Assembly (NCBI RefSeq): GCF_029212575.1
Contig: NZ_JARGPK010000055.1
Coordinates: 147,874-211,873, forward strand
Source: Antarcticimicrobium sp.
GTDB lineage: Bacteria > Pseudomonadota > Alphaproteobacteria > Rhodobacterales > Rhodobacteraceae
DNA length: 64,000 bases
Direction of reading: 5' to 3'
A program made the position numbers and the translations under genes. This document shows, piece by piece, positions 18,426 to 28,683 of the stretch; the stretch's first letter is position 1; every line of letters begins with the position of its first letter. The notes beneath the pieces are model-generated. The model was not told where the DNA came from and did no database searches. It worked only from the letters and a program-made list of their open reading frames with translations.

Positions 18426-18833
18426 ATGAACATCGGAGACGTATCCCGCCGCTCGGGGCTGCCGGCCAAGACGATCCGCTACTACGAGGAGATCGGGTTG
18501 ATCCGGCCCGCGCGCAGCCCCAACGGCTATCGCAGCTTTCGCGAGAGCGATCTGCACCGGCTGGCCTTTCTCGGCCGCGCCCGGGCGCTGGGCTTTACCA
18601 TCGAGGAGTGCCGCGCGCTGCTAGCGCTCTACCAGGACGACGGCCGCGAGAGCGCCCAGGTCAAGCAGATCGCCGAAGGCCACCTGGCCCGGATCGACGA
18701 GAAGATCGCGCAGCTTCAGTCGATGCGCGCGACGCTGGCACACCTGGTGTCCTGCTGTGCAGGGGATGACCGGCCCGACTGCCCGATCCTCGACGACCTG
18801 AGCGCGGGAACCGGAAACTGCCATGGCGGATGA
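18426..18833 (+). CDS. cueR: MerR-family copper-responsive regulator CueR
   Basis: 135 residues. The N-terminal MerR winged helix begins MNIGDVSRRSGLPAKTIRYYEEIGL; a dimer helix follows; the C-terminal loop SCCAGDDRPDCPILDDL carries the two cysteines spaced as in CueR, which bind Cu(I), Ag(I) or Au(I) linearly. The start at 18426 is chosen over the ATG at 18420 because AAGGGG ends at 18419, giving a six-base gap. It is 14 bases after copA and overlaps the following methyltransferase by 11 bases. It presumably acts on the 19-base-spacer promoter before copA. Confidence 0.92.
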   Translation: MNIGDVSRRSGLPAKTIRYYEEIGLIRPARSPNGYRSFRESDLHRLAFLGRARALGFTIEECRALLALYQDDGRESAQVKQIAEGHLARIDEKIAQLQSMRATLAHLVSCCAGDDRPDCPILDDLSAGTGNCHGG

Positions 18834-19455
18834 TGCCGACAGCCCCGCGCGGCAGCGCCACTGGGATGCCGCCTATGCCGACAAGCCCGACGATGGGCTG
18901 TCTTGGTATCAGGATGCGCCGCAGCCCAGCCTCGAGTTGATCGAGCGCGACGGGCCGGGGCCGGGGGCCTCGGTGATCGACATCGGCGCCGGGGCGGCGC
19001 GGCTTGCCGATGCGCTGCTGGCGAAGGGATACGGCGACATCACGCTGCTGGACATTTCCGAGGCCGCGCTGGCGGCAACGCGCGACCGGCTTGGCGATGG
19101 CGGCGGGCGCATCCGCTATCTGGCCGCCGACATCACCCAATGGCAGCCGCCGCGCCGCTGGGACATCTGGCACGACCGCGCGGTGATGCATTTCCTGGTG
19201 GAGGAGGCGGATCAGCGCGCCTATCGCCGCGCCTTCCTCGCGGGTACGGCGCCCGGCGCGCTGGCGGTGATCGGCACCTTTGCCCCGGACGGGCCGGAGC
19301 GGTGCAGCGGTCTGCCGGTGCGGCGTTGGGCGGCGGAGGAACTGGCCGGGTTCCTCGGGCCGCAGGTGACGCTGCTGGACAGCCGCCGCCACCGGCACGA
19401 AACCCCCGGCGGCGTGGCGCAGCAGTTCGATTTCGCGGTGCTGCGCCGGAGCTGA
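18823..19455 (+). CDS. Class I SAM-dependent methyltransferase, copper-operon linked
   Basis: 210 residues with a seven-stranded SAM-binding fold: motif I VIDIGAGAARLADALL (about 48-63), the acidic end of strand 2 in TLLDISEAAL, and YLAADITQW about residue 100. The N-terminus HWDAAYADKPDDGLSWYQ and WHDRAVMHFL are typical of a small methyltransferase family often annotated only generically (thiopurine-methyltransferase-like superfamily). Its start lies inside cueR (11-base overlap), so it is co-expressed with copper export. The substrate is unknown; a thiol or metalloid compound is conceivable but not shown. Confidence 0.8.
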   Translation: MADDADSPARQRHWDAAYADKPDDGLSWYQDAPQPSLELIERDGPGPGASVIDIGAGAARLADALLAKGYGDITLLDISEAALAATRDRLGDGGGRIRYLAADITQWQPPRRWDIWHDRAVMHFLVEEADQRAYRRAFLAGTAPGALAVIGTFAPDGPERCSGLPVRRWAAEELAGFLGPQVTLLDSRRHRHETPGGVAQQFDFAVLRRS

Positions 19456-19462
19456 GCGGCAC

Positions 19463-21823
19463 TTACTTGCGCCGCATCGCATCCTTCAGCGCATCGCCCA
19501 GCGCGCCGGTCTGCGGCGATTTCTGCCCGCCGCCCTTGGGCCCCGACGACATCGGTCCGCGCGACTTGCCCTTCGGGCCGCCACCCTTGGAATTGTCCGG
19601 GCCGCGCGCGGCGCGATCCGACTTGGCGCTGGCGCCGCCGTCCTTGCGCATGGTCAGCCCGATCCGCTTGCGCGGCACGTCGACCTCGACCACGGTCACC
19701 TTGACCACCTGACCGGCCTTGACCACCTCATGCGGGTCCTTGACGAAGCGGTCGGCCAGCTGGCTGACATGCACCAGCCCGTCCTGGTGCACGCCGATAT
19801 CGACGAAGGCACCGAAGGCGGCGACGTTGGTGACCGTTCCCTCCAGCACCATGCCCGGTTTCAGGTCGGTGATCTCCTCGACCCCGTCGGTGAATGTCGC
19901 GGTCTTGAAGCTGGGGCGCGGATCGCGGCCCGGTTTCTCCAGCTCGCTCAGGATGTCGCGCACCGTGGGCAGGCCGAATGTGTCATCGACGAATTGCTCG
20001 GCCCGGATCCCCTTGAGCGCGCCCTCATGCCCCATGATCTGGCGGATGTCGCGCCCGCAGGCCGAGACGATGCGGCGCGCCACCGCATAGGCCTCGGGGT
20101 GCACGGCGGAGGCATCCAGCGGTTCCGCCCCGTCGCGGATGCGCAGGAACCCGGCGCATTGCTCGAAGGCGCGCGGCCCGAGGCGGGCCACCTTGAGCAA
20201 TTCCTTGCGGGATTTGAAGGCGCCGTTGAGGTCGCGGTGCATCACCACGGCCTCGGCCAGCCCCGGCCCGAGGCCGGAGACATGCGACAACAGCGGCGCC
20301 GAGGCCATGTTCAGATCGACGCCGACGGCGTTGACCACGTCCTCGATCACCGCCTCCAGCGATTTGCCCAGCTTGTGCTGATCGACGTCGTGCTGGTACT
20401 GGCCGACCCCGATGCTCTTGGGTTCGATCTTGACCAGTTCGGCCAGCGGATCCTGCAACCGCCGCGCAATCGACACCGCGCCGCGCAGGCTGACGTCGAG
20501 ATCGGGAAACTCGCGCGCCGCCAGTTCCGAGGCGGAATAGACCGAGGCGCCGGCCTCGCTCACCACCACCTTGGTGGGGGCCTTGACCGAGGCGGGCAGG
20601 TTCTGGATCACCTCGCCCACCATGCGCTCGGTCTCGCGGCTGGCGGTGCCGTTGCCGATGGCGATCAGCTCCACCCCGTGTTCAGCAATCAATTTCAGGA
20701 TGCTGACCTGCGCGCCGCGCAGATCGTTCCTGGGCTGGAACGGGTAAAGCGTTTCGGTCGCCACCAGCTTGCCGGTGGCGTCCACTACTGCCGCCTTGAC
20801 CCCGGTGCGGATGCCCGGATCGAGCCCGAGGGTGGGGCGCGCGCCCGCTGGAGCGGCGAACAGAAGATCCTTGAGGTTGCGGGCAAAGACCGCGATCGCC
20901 TCGTCCTGCGCCCGGGCGCGCAGATCGCCCATCAGGTCGACCATCATGGTCAGGCTCAGCTTCACCCGCCAGGTCCAGCCGGCGATCTTGCGCAGCCATT
21001 TGTCGCCGGGCTGATCGGTGCGGGTTTCGAGGTAGGAGGCGACCAGCGCCTCGGCCCGCGCCGCGCCTTCCCCGGGCTCCGGCGCGATGTCCAGCGTGAC
21101 CACCCCCTCTTTCTGGGCCCGCAGCATCGCCAGCGCCCGGTGCGAGGGCACCTTGGACCAGGGTTCCACGTGGTCGAAATAGTCGCTGAACTTGGCGCCC
21201 GCCTGTTCCTGCCCCTCGATCACCTTGGAGGTCAGCCGTGCCTCGGCCTGCATGAAGGCGCGCAGATCGCCCAGCAGCGCGGCATTCTCGGCCAGCCCCT
21301 CGGCGATGATGTCGCGCGCCCCGTTCAGCGCATCCTTGATGGTCGGCACCGCCTCGGTGAGGAACCCTTCGGCCAGTTTCTCGGGCTCGACGGCGCGGTC
21401 GTCGCGGATCGCATCGGCCAGCGGTTCCAGCCCGTTCTCGCGCGCGATCATCGCCTTGGTGCGCCGCTTGGGCTTGTAGGGCAGATAGATATCCTCAAGC
21501 TGCGCCTTGGTCTCGGCCCCGGCGATGGATCTGGCCAGATCTTCGGTCAGCTTGCCCTGATCCTTGATCGAGCCGAGGATCGTCTGCCGCCGCGCCTCCA
21601 GCTCGCGCAGATAGGCCAGCCGGTCCGACAGGGTGCGCAACTGGGTGTCGTCCAGCCCGCCGGTGGCCTCCTTGCGGTAGCGCGCGACGAAAGGCACCGT
21701 CGATCCCTCGTCCAGCAGCTTGACGGCGGCGCCGACCTGCTCGGTCCGGGCGGCGATCTCGGAGGCGATGGTGCGGGCGATGCGGGCGGCGGTCTGCGGG
21801 TCCGTGTCCAAGGGCGACTCCAT
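19463..21823 (-). CDS. tex: Transcription accessory protein Tex (S1 RNA-binding)
   Basis: 786 residues with the usual Tex order: N-terminal helical region ([20 protein letters not shown]), a YqgF/RNase-H-like core ([17 protein letters not shown] about 330), helix-hairpin-helix motifs ([21 protein letters not shown] about 500), and a C-terminal S1 domain ([33 protein letters not shown] about 650-720). The tail is glycine- and lysine-rich. Tex binds nucleic acid and influences transcription and stress tolerance. It converges on the methyltransferase with a seven-base gap. Confidence 0.95.
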   Translation of the reverse strand: MESPLDTDPQTAARIARTIASEIAARTEQVGAAVKLLDEGSTVPFVARYRKEATGGLDDTQLRTLSDRLAYLRELEARRQTILGSIKDQGKLTEDLARSIAGAETKAQLEDIYLPYKPKRRTKAMIARENGLEPLADAIRDDRAVEPEKLAEGFLTEAVPTIKDALNGARDIIAEGLAENAALLGDLRAFMQAEARLTSKVIEGQEQAGAKFSDYFDHVEPWSKVPSHRALAMLRAQKEGVVTLDIAPEPGEGAARAEALVASYLETRTDQPGDKWLRKIAGWTWRVKLSLTMMVDLMGDLRARAQDEAIAVFARNLKDLLFAAPAGARPTLGLDPGIRTGVKAAVVDATGKLVATETLYPFQPRNDLRGAQVSILKLIAEHGVELIAIGNGTASRETERMVGEVIQNLPASVKAPTKVVVSEAGASVYSASELAAREFPDLDVSLRGAVSIARRLQDPLAELVKIEPKSIGVGQYQHDVDQHKLGKSLEAVIEDVVNAVGVDLNMASAPLLSHVSGLGPGLAEAVVMHRDLNGAFKSRKELLKVARLGPRAFEQCAGFLRIRDGAEPLDASAVHPEAYAVARRIVSACGRDIRQIMGHEGALKGIRAEQFVDDTFGLPTVRDILSELEKPGRDPRPSFKTATFTDGVEEITDLKPGMVLEGTVTNVAAFGAFVDIGVHQDGLVHVSQLADRFVKDPHEVVKAGQVVKVTVVEVDVPRKRIGLTMRKDGGASAKSDRAARGPDNSKGGGPKGKSRGPMSSGPKGGGQKSPQTGALGDALKDAMRRK

Positions 21824-22129
21824 TTCACAATTCGGACGCTCTTATTGCCCGGTTCGCCTGTCGCCGCCAAGACCGAAGTCGCGCGGGCGGCCCGGCGCCG
21901 GATGACGCCCGGGGCGGCGGCCCGCAGATGTTTGCGCCAACTGGGGCAAATCGCGCGGGGTCGCTCGATTGATTACCTGCGCGGGGTGGGCTAGAGGGAG
22001 CGGGAAAACCGGGCCACCACGGCATGCCGTGCCAAGGGACGCCCGCCGCATTTCCCCTCCGGCGCGCCGCAGCGTGCCCGCCAAATTCAGATCTCACGCC
22101 ACCAGACCGGCAGAAAAGGTACGAAGACC
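21824..22129 (+). promoter_or_regulatory. tex-icd intergenic region with a candidate icd promoter
   Basis: A 306-base gene-free stretch between the divergent tex and icd genes. On the plus strand TTGATT at 21969-21974 and CTAGAG at 21991-21996 are separated by 16 bases and may be the icd promoter, leaving a leader of about 125 bases. No conserved RNA, repeat or small gene was recognised. Confidence 0.4.
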
Positions 22130-24343
<2,214 letters not shown>

Positions 24344-24368
24344 TCCCACCGACACCGGCAGGCAAACG

Positions 24369-24399
24369 CGCCCGGAGAGCAACCTCTCCGGGCGTTTTT
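24369..24399 (+). terminator. Rho-independent terminator of icd
   Basis: CGCCCGGAGAG and CTCTCCGGGCG form a perfect 11-base stem with a four-base loop (CAAC), directly followed by five T. It starts 26 bases after the icd stop. Confidence 0.93.
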
Positions 24400-24521
24400 C
24401 GTTTCGGCCCGGTGACCAAAAGACGTGATACGGCGGTCGCAGGCGCCCTTTCGCCGCGTCCACGACAGGATTGTGCCGGAGGATGCGAGGTGCTTATTCT
24501 GCCGTCACGGGAGGACCACAG

Positions 24522-25373
24522 ATGAGACGACGGCAGGTCATCGCGGCATTCGCCGCATCCGCGGCCTTGTCCGCCCCCCCGATCCTGCGCGCGCAGACCC
24601 GCTTTCGCCTCGCGCTCACACCGGTCTTTCTGGACAATGACGCAAGGGTCATCGAACAGCTCAGGGCGGCCCTGTCGGAGGGGACGGGCCAGGACATCGA
24701 CCTCGTGCAGCGCCGGACCTACCAGGAGATCACCGGCGCGCTGCTCGACGGGTCGGTCGATGCCGCCTGGGTCTGCGGCTACCCGTTCCTGCAACACAAG
24801 GACCAGCTCTCCCTGCTCGGCGTGCCGGTCTGGCGCGGCAGGCCCCTGTACCGGTCCTACCTCATCGTTTCGGCCGGGGACGCCGCCGAACGCATCGAGG
24901 ATCTGCGCGGCGGCATGCACGCCTTTTCCGATCCGGACAGCAATTCTGGCTTTCTCGTCACCGCCTCCGATCTGGCCCGGATGGGCGAGACGCCTGACGG
25001 GTTCTTTTCCCGTACCCTGTTCACCTGGGGGCATCGCAATGTGGTCCGCGCGGTGGCCGGCGGGCTGGTCCGCTCGGGCAGCGTCGACGGCTATGTCTGG
25101 GAGGCGCTCTCGGTGGTCGAGCCTGACCTGGTGCCGCGGACACGTGTCATCGCGCGGTCGGAATTGCTGGGCTTTCCGCCCTTCGCCGCGCGGACGGACC
25201 GCATCGGCGATGCCGATGTCGCGGCGCTTCAGCGCGCGCTGCTCGGCATGAACGGGACCGCCACCGGGCGGGCGGCGCTCGACCTGCTGTTCCTCGATCG
25301 GATCGCCGCCCCCGACCTGCGGCTGTTCGACGGCATCGCCCTGCGCATGGCCGAACTTGGGCAGGATGGATGA
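24522..25373 (+). CDS. aioX: Periplasmic arsenite-sensing protein AioX (PhnD-like)
   Basis: 283 residues: a cleavable N-terminal signal (MRRRQVIAAFAASAALS ... LRAQT, with a twin-arginine look) and a PhnD-type substrate-binding fold. Its single cysteine, C85 in the WVCGYPF segment, is the natural candidate for the As(III) ligand that in studied AioX proteins is essential. AioX binds arsenite in the periplasm and signals to the AioS kinase. The start at MRRRQ has GGGAGG upstream; an earlier in-frame ATG has no binding site. It overlaps aioS by four bases (ATGA). The name rests on gene order aioX-S-R-B-A as well as fold. Confidence 0.85.
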   Translation: MRRRQVIAAFAASAALSAPPILRAQTRFRLALTPVFLDNDARVIEQLRAALSEGTGQDIDLVQRRTYQEITGALLDGSVDAAWVCGYPFLQHKDQLSLLGVPVWRGRPLYRSYLIVSAGDAAERIEDLRGGMHAFSDPDSNSGFLVTASDLARMGETPDGFFSRTLFTWGHRNVVRAVAGGLVRSGSVDGYVWEALSVVEPDLVPRTRVIARSELLGFPPFAARTDRIGDADVAALQRALLGMNGTATGRAALDLLFLDRIAAPDLRLFDGIALRMAELGQDG

Positions 25374-26788
25374 CCCGGCGCACATTCAGCCGCATTCCGA
25401 TCACCCTGCGTGTCGCGCTGGCCATGGGCGGGCTGATGATCCTGCTGGGTCTGGTCGCTTCGCAGCAGGTGCTGCGATCCCTCAGCCGGCTGCATGACGA
25501 CCGGCTGAGAGAGATCGCTCGGCTGCACGTCGGCGGGCTCTCTGTCGCGCTCGGTCCCTTGGCGCTGCACAAGGACGTGTGGGAGATCTACGACACCCTC
25601 GACCGGGCCCGGACCGCCTCCGACGGTCAGCGGATGCTGTTCACCGTGGTCGCGGACGACCGGAACCGGGTTCTGGCCGCCTCCGATCCGCTGCGCGCGC
25701 CGATCGACAGCGATGCGACCCGGTTTTCCGAGGATGCCTCGGATCTTGCCGCCCTGACCGCGTCGGGCGGCGCGCCACAGGTGCGGGTGCGCGCGCCGCT
25801 GCTGGTGGCCGGGCGCCGCGTCGGCCAGATCGTGACCGAGATCGACGTCGGCGACCTGGTGGCCGAGCGTCGGCGCGTCTCGCTGTTTCTGCTGCTGGCC
25901 AACGCCGCCGCGACCGTTCTGCTGGCCTGCGCCGGATATGTCCTTGTCGCGCGCATGCTCAAGCCGGTGACGCTGCTGACCCAGCACATGGACAGCGCCG
26001 GCGGCGCGCCGGGCCGCATCCCCGAGGCCGAGATCCCGGAGTCCGATACCGAGCTGGCCCGGCTGCTGCGGCGCTTCAACACCATGACCGGCGCGATCGA
26101 GGCGCGCACCGAGGCCGAAAGGCGGCTGGCCGAGCGTGAACGGTTCGTCAGCCTGGGGCGGCTGTCCTCGTCGCTCGCGCATGAGATCAACAACCCGCTG
26201 GGCGGCCTGTTGAACACCGCCGACACCATCCGCACCTATGCCGGGCGGCCCGAGGTGGTGCAAAGCTCGGCCGAGCTGCTGCAGCGCGGGCTGCTGCACC
26301 TGAAGGATGTCAGCCGCGCCATTCTGGAGGAGAACCGCCTCGACCGGTCCGGAACGCCGCTGCGGCCCTCGGATTTCGACGATCTGAAACTGTTGTTCGA
26401 ACCCGAGGCGACCCGCAAGGCGCAGAGCCTGGACTGGACGATCCGGGCCGATGGCGCGGCCCTGGCCACGCTGCCGGCGGCGCCGCTGCGCCAGATCGTC
26501 CTGAACCTGCTGCTGAACGCCTCGGCGGCGGCGCCGGAGGGCGGGCGGATCGGCCTGGATGTCACCGCGCAGGAGGATGCGATCGAACTGGCGATAACCG
26601 ACGACGGGCCCGGGCTGGGCGCAAGGGATCTCGACCGGCTGATGTCCTCGGTGCCGGTGGCACCCGGCGGCGGCGTGGGGCTGCGGCTGGTCCACGATCT
26701 TGTCGCGGGGCTGGGCGGGCGCATCCGACATCACCGCGAGGCAGGGCGTACCGCGCTGGTGGTCCGCTTGCCATCGGGGCGCGCATGA
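25370..26788 (+). CDS. aioS: Arsenite two-component sensor histidine kinase AioS
   Basis: 472 residues: membrane helix about 14-32, a periplasmic sensor domain about 33-170, second helix about 172-193, a HAMP-like linker, the phospho-acceptor region SLAHEINNPLGG with H271, and an ATPase domain with N-box LNLLLNASAAAP (about 378-389), G1 DDGPGLG (about 411-417) and G2 GGGVGL. It should autophosphorylate when AioX reports arsenite and pass phosphate to AioR. Four-base overlaps on both sides show tight coupling with aioX and aioR. Confidence 0.9.
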   Translation: MTRRTFSRIPITLRVALAMGGLMILLGLVASQQVLRSLSRLHDDRLREIARLHVGGLSVALGPLALHKDVWEIYDTLDRARTASDGQRMLFTVVADDRNRVLAASDPLRAPIDSDATRFSEDASDLAALTASGGAPQVRVRAPLLVAGRRVGQIVTEIDVGDLVAERRRVSLFLLLANAAATVLLACAGYVLVARMLKPVTLLTQHMDSAGGAPGRIPEAEIPESDTELARLLRRFNTMTGAIEARTEAERRLAERERFVSLGRLSSSLAHEINNPLGGLLNTADTIRTYAGRPEVVQSSAELLQRGLLHLKDVSRAILEENRLDRSGTPLRPSDFDDLKLLFEPEATRKAQSLDWTIRADGAALATLPAAPLRQIVLNLLLNASAAAPEGGRIGLDVTAQEDAIELAITDDGPGLGARDLDRLMSSVPVAPGGGVGLRLVHDLVAGLGGRIRHHREAGRTALVVRLPSGRA

Positions 26789-28002
26789 CGCTCCGGGGCC
26801 GGCATATCGTTCTTGTCGAGGACGACGAGATAATGGGCGGATCGGTCCATCAGCGGCTGGAGCTGGAGGGGGCATCCGTCACCTGGGTCAAGCTGATGGG
26901 GCGCGGGCTGTCGGCGATCCGGACCCCGCGCCGCCCGGTCGATGCGGTGGTCTGCGACATCCGCCTTCCGGACGGAACCGGCGAGGAACTGTACGAAACC
27001 CTCTGCCGCACCAGCAGCCCGCCGCCGTTCCTGTTCATCACCGGGCAGGGCGGCATCGACCAGGCGGTGCGGCTGCTGCGCGCCGGGGCGGCGGATTACG
27101 TCACCAAACCCTTTGACATGGGCGGCTTCCTCGACCGGCTGGCGCTGATCCTGCGCCCGGAGGAGGACGCTGGCCTGCCGCCGCAAACCGGTATCTCCGC
27201 CGGGGCACGGCGGGTCGATGCGCTGGTCGCCGAATATGCCGCCGGCGATCATCCGGTCCTGATCCGTGGCGCCAAGGGCTTGGGCAAGGCCCGCCTGGCG
27301 CGCCGGATGCATGACCAGTCGGATCGCCGCGCCGCCCCGTTTGTCGAGCGCAATTCCTACCGTGCAACCGGTGCTCGGCCCGCGCTGGCCGAGGCCATCG
27401 GCGCGGTGGGCGAAGGCACGCTCTTCATCAACGGGATCGAGCGGCTTTCGCCCCGGGATCAGGGCCGCCTTTTCGAGGCCCTGACGGAGGGTGCGCCGTT
27501 TCGAACCATCGCCTCGACCTGGCCGGATACCGAGGCAACGGAGGGCGGCGCGGTCAGGGCGGACCTTCTTTATCTCTTCGCGGCGCACGAGGTCTTCGTG
27601 CCGCCGCTGTCGGAACGGCCCGAGGATGCGGTCTGGCTGGCCGGGCAATTCTTCGAGGTTCTCAATGGGCGCCGCGCCGCGCCGCTCAGGGGACTGTCGT
27701 CGCACGCCGAGGCGGCGCTTCGGGCGCATGACTGGCCGGGCAACGGGCGCGAACTGCGCGCGCGGCTGCTGCGCGCGGTCGAGGCGGCGCAGGGCGACCG
27801 GGTGTTCCCCTCCGACCTCTTTCCGGAGATCGGCGCCGAGAGCGACCGGTTCCCGACCCTGGCCCAGGCGCGCGAGGCCGCCGAGCGGCAGCAGATCGCG
27901 GCGGCGCTGTCCCGCACCGATGGCCAGGTCGGCGAGGCGGCGAAACTGCTTCGGGTGTCGCGCACGACTCTGTGGGAAAAGATGCAGAAACTCGGCCTCT
28001 GA
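26785..28002 (+). CDS. aioR: Response regulator AioR, NtrC-like but with degenerate AAA+ domain
   Basis: 405 residues: receiver domain with D14, D58 (phosphorylation site, CDIRLPDG), T86 and K108; an AAA+-derived middle domain about 140-325; a Fis-type helix-turn-helix at about 368-403 (VGEAAKLLRVSRTTLWEKM). The middle domain is degenerate: the P-loop reads GAKGLGKA, the Walker B acidic pair is replaced (TLFINGIE for TLFLDEI), and the segment that should hold GAFTGA is deleted between about residues 195 and 208. It therefore should not remodel sigma-54 polymerase, although AioR in several characterised arsenite oxidisers works with RpoN. It probably activates or represses aioBA as a conventional DNA-binding protein. 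Confidence 0.88.
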   Translation: MTLRGRHIVLVEDDEIMGGSVHQRLELEGASVTWVKLMGRGLSAIRTPRRPVDAVVCDIRLPDGTGEELYETLCRTSSPPPFLFITGQGGIDQAVRLLRAGAADYVTKPFDMGGFLDRLALILRPEEDAGLPPQTGISAGARRVDALVAEYAAGDHPVLIRGAKGLGKARLARRMHDQSDRRAAPFVERNSYRATGARPALAEAIGAVGEGTLFINGIERLSPRDQGRLFEALTEGAPFRTIASTWPDTEATEGGAVRADLLYLFAAHEVFVPPLSERPEDAVWLAGQFFEVLNGRRAAPLRGLSSHAEAALRAHDWPGNGRELRARLLRAVEAAQGDRVFPSDLFPEIGAESDRFPTLAQAREAAERQQIAAALSRTDGQVGEAAKLLRVSRTTLWEKMQKLGL

Positions 28003-28012
28003 TCCGCCGCGA

Positions 28013-28036
28013 AAATGTTCGGATTTCCGAACATTT
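28013..28036. promoter_or_regulatory. Perfect 11-2-11 palindrome, candidate AioR operator
   Basis: AAATGTTCGGA and TCCGAACATTT are exact inverted repeats separated by TT, 10 bases after the aioR stop and about 117 bases before aioB. The two-base centre is too short for a good RNA hairpin loop and no T-run follows, so a protein-binding site is more likely than a terminator. AioR, with a Fis-type domain, is the obvious candidate ligand. Confidence 0.6.
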
Positions 28037-28063
28037 AAAAATCCCCTTTGAAATCAATCCACA

Positions 28064-28091
28064 GCCGCGATGCGGCAATGCGCATCGCGGC
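28064..28091. promoter_or_regulatory. Strong GC-rich hairpin in the aioR-aioB gap
   Basis: GCCGCGATGCG and CGCATCGCGGC form a perfect 11-base stem around a six-base loop (GCAATG), 62 bases before aioB. Lacking a U-run, it may be a leader structure, a second regulator site, or a processing signal separating aioXSR from aioBA levels. Confidence 0.5.
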
Positions 28092-28152
28092 GTCGCGCAT
28101 GCCCCGGGTCGGGGCCTAACATGGGCCCGGAAATGCAAGGGAGGATTGTTTC

Positions 28153-28671
28153 ATGAAATGCAATCGGCTGGTCGATGCGGGCCGCCGTCAGTTCCTGCGT
28201 GGCGGCATGGTCGGCGCGGTAGGGGCTGCGGCGTCCGCGGTGTTGCCTGCACAGCAGGCGCAGGCCCGGAGCCTCGCACGGGTGGAATACCCGGCCAACA
28301 GGCTCGCCAATGTCGCGGACCTCGTGGTGAACGACCCGGTGGACATCGAGTACCCCGATGCCGACAGCCCGGGCGTGCTGCTCAAGCTCGGCCAGGCGGT
28401 CGAGGGCGGTGTCGGGCCGGATGGCGATATCGTCGCCTTCTCGGTGCTCTGTCCGCACAAGGGCTGGATGCTGAGTTACAGCGCCGAGGACCGGACGCTG
28501 AACTGCCCCGGCCACCATTCGCGTTTCGATGCCGAGGCGGGCGGTCAGCAGGTCTGGGGCCATGCCACCCACAACCTGCCGCAATTCGTCCTGCGCGTCG
28601 ACGACAAGGGCGACATTCATGCCGAAGGGGTGGACGAGCTGATTTATGGCCGCCTGTCCAACGTGCTCTGA
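28153..28671 (+). CDS. aioB: Arsenite oxidase small (Rieske) subunit AioB
   Basis: 172 residues: a twin-arginine signal (RRQFLRGG, residues 11-18, then a hydrophobic stretch to AQA) and a Rieske domain with C100-P-H102 and C118-P-G-H121 holding the [2Fe-2S] cluster. The two extra cysteines that form a disulfide in many Rieske proteins are absent (W at 105, G at 120), as reported for the alphaproteobacterial enzyme of strain NT-26. It passes electrons from AioA to a periplasmic carrier, and its Tat signal carries the complex across the membrane. GGGAGG precedes the start. Confidence 0.95.
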   Translation: MKCNRLVDAGRRQFLRGGMVGAVGAAASAVLPAQQAQARSLARVEYPANRLANVADLVVNDPVDIEYPDADSPGVLLKLGQAVEGGVGPDGDIVAFSVLCPHKGWMLSYSAEDRTLNCPGHHSRFDAEAGGQQVWGHATHNLPQFVLRVDDKGDIHAEGVDELIYGRLSNVL

Positions 28672-28683
28672 GGGGGAACAACC

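Noticed and set aside
28122..28137. TGG-N10-GC pattern resembling a sigma-54 promoter before aioB
   Set aside because: Transcription would begin around base 28148, downstream of the GGGAGG ribosome-binding site and five bases from the start codon; the -24 part also lacks TGGCAC.
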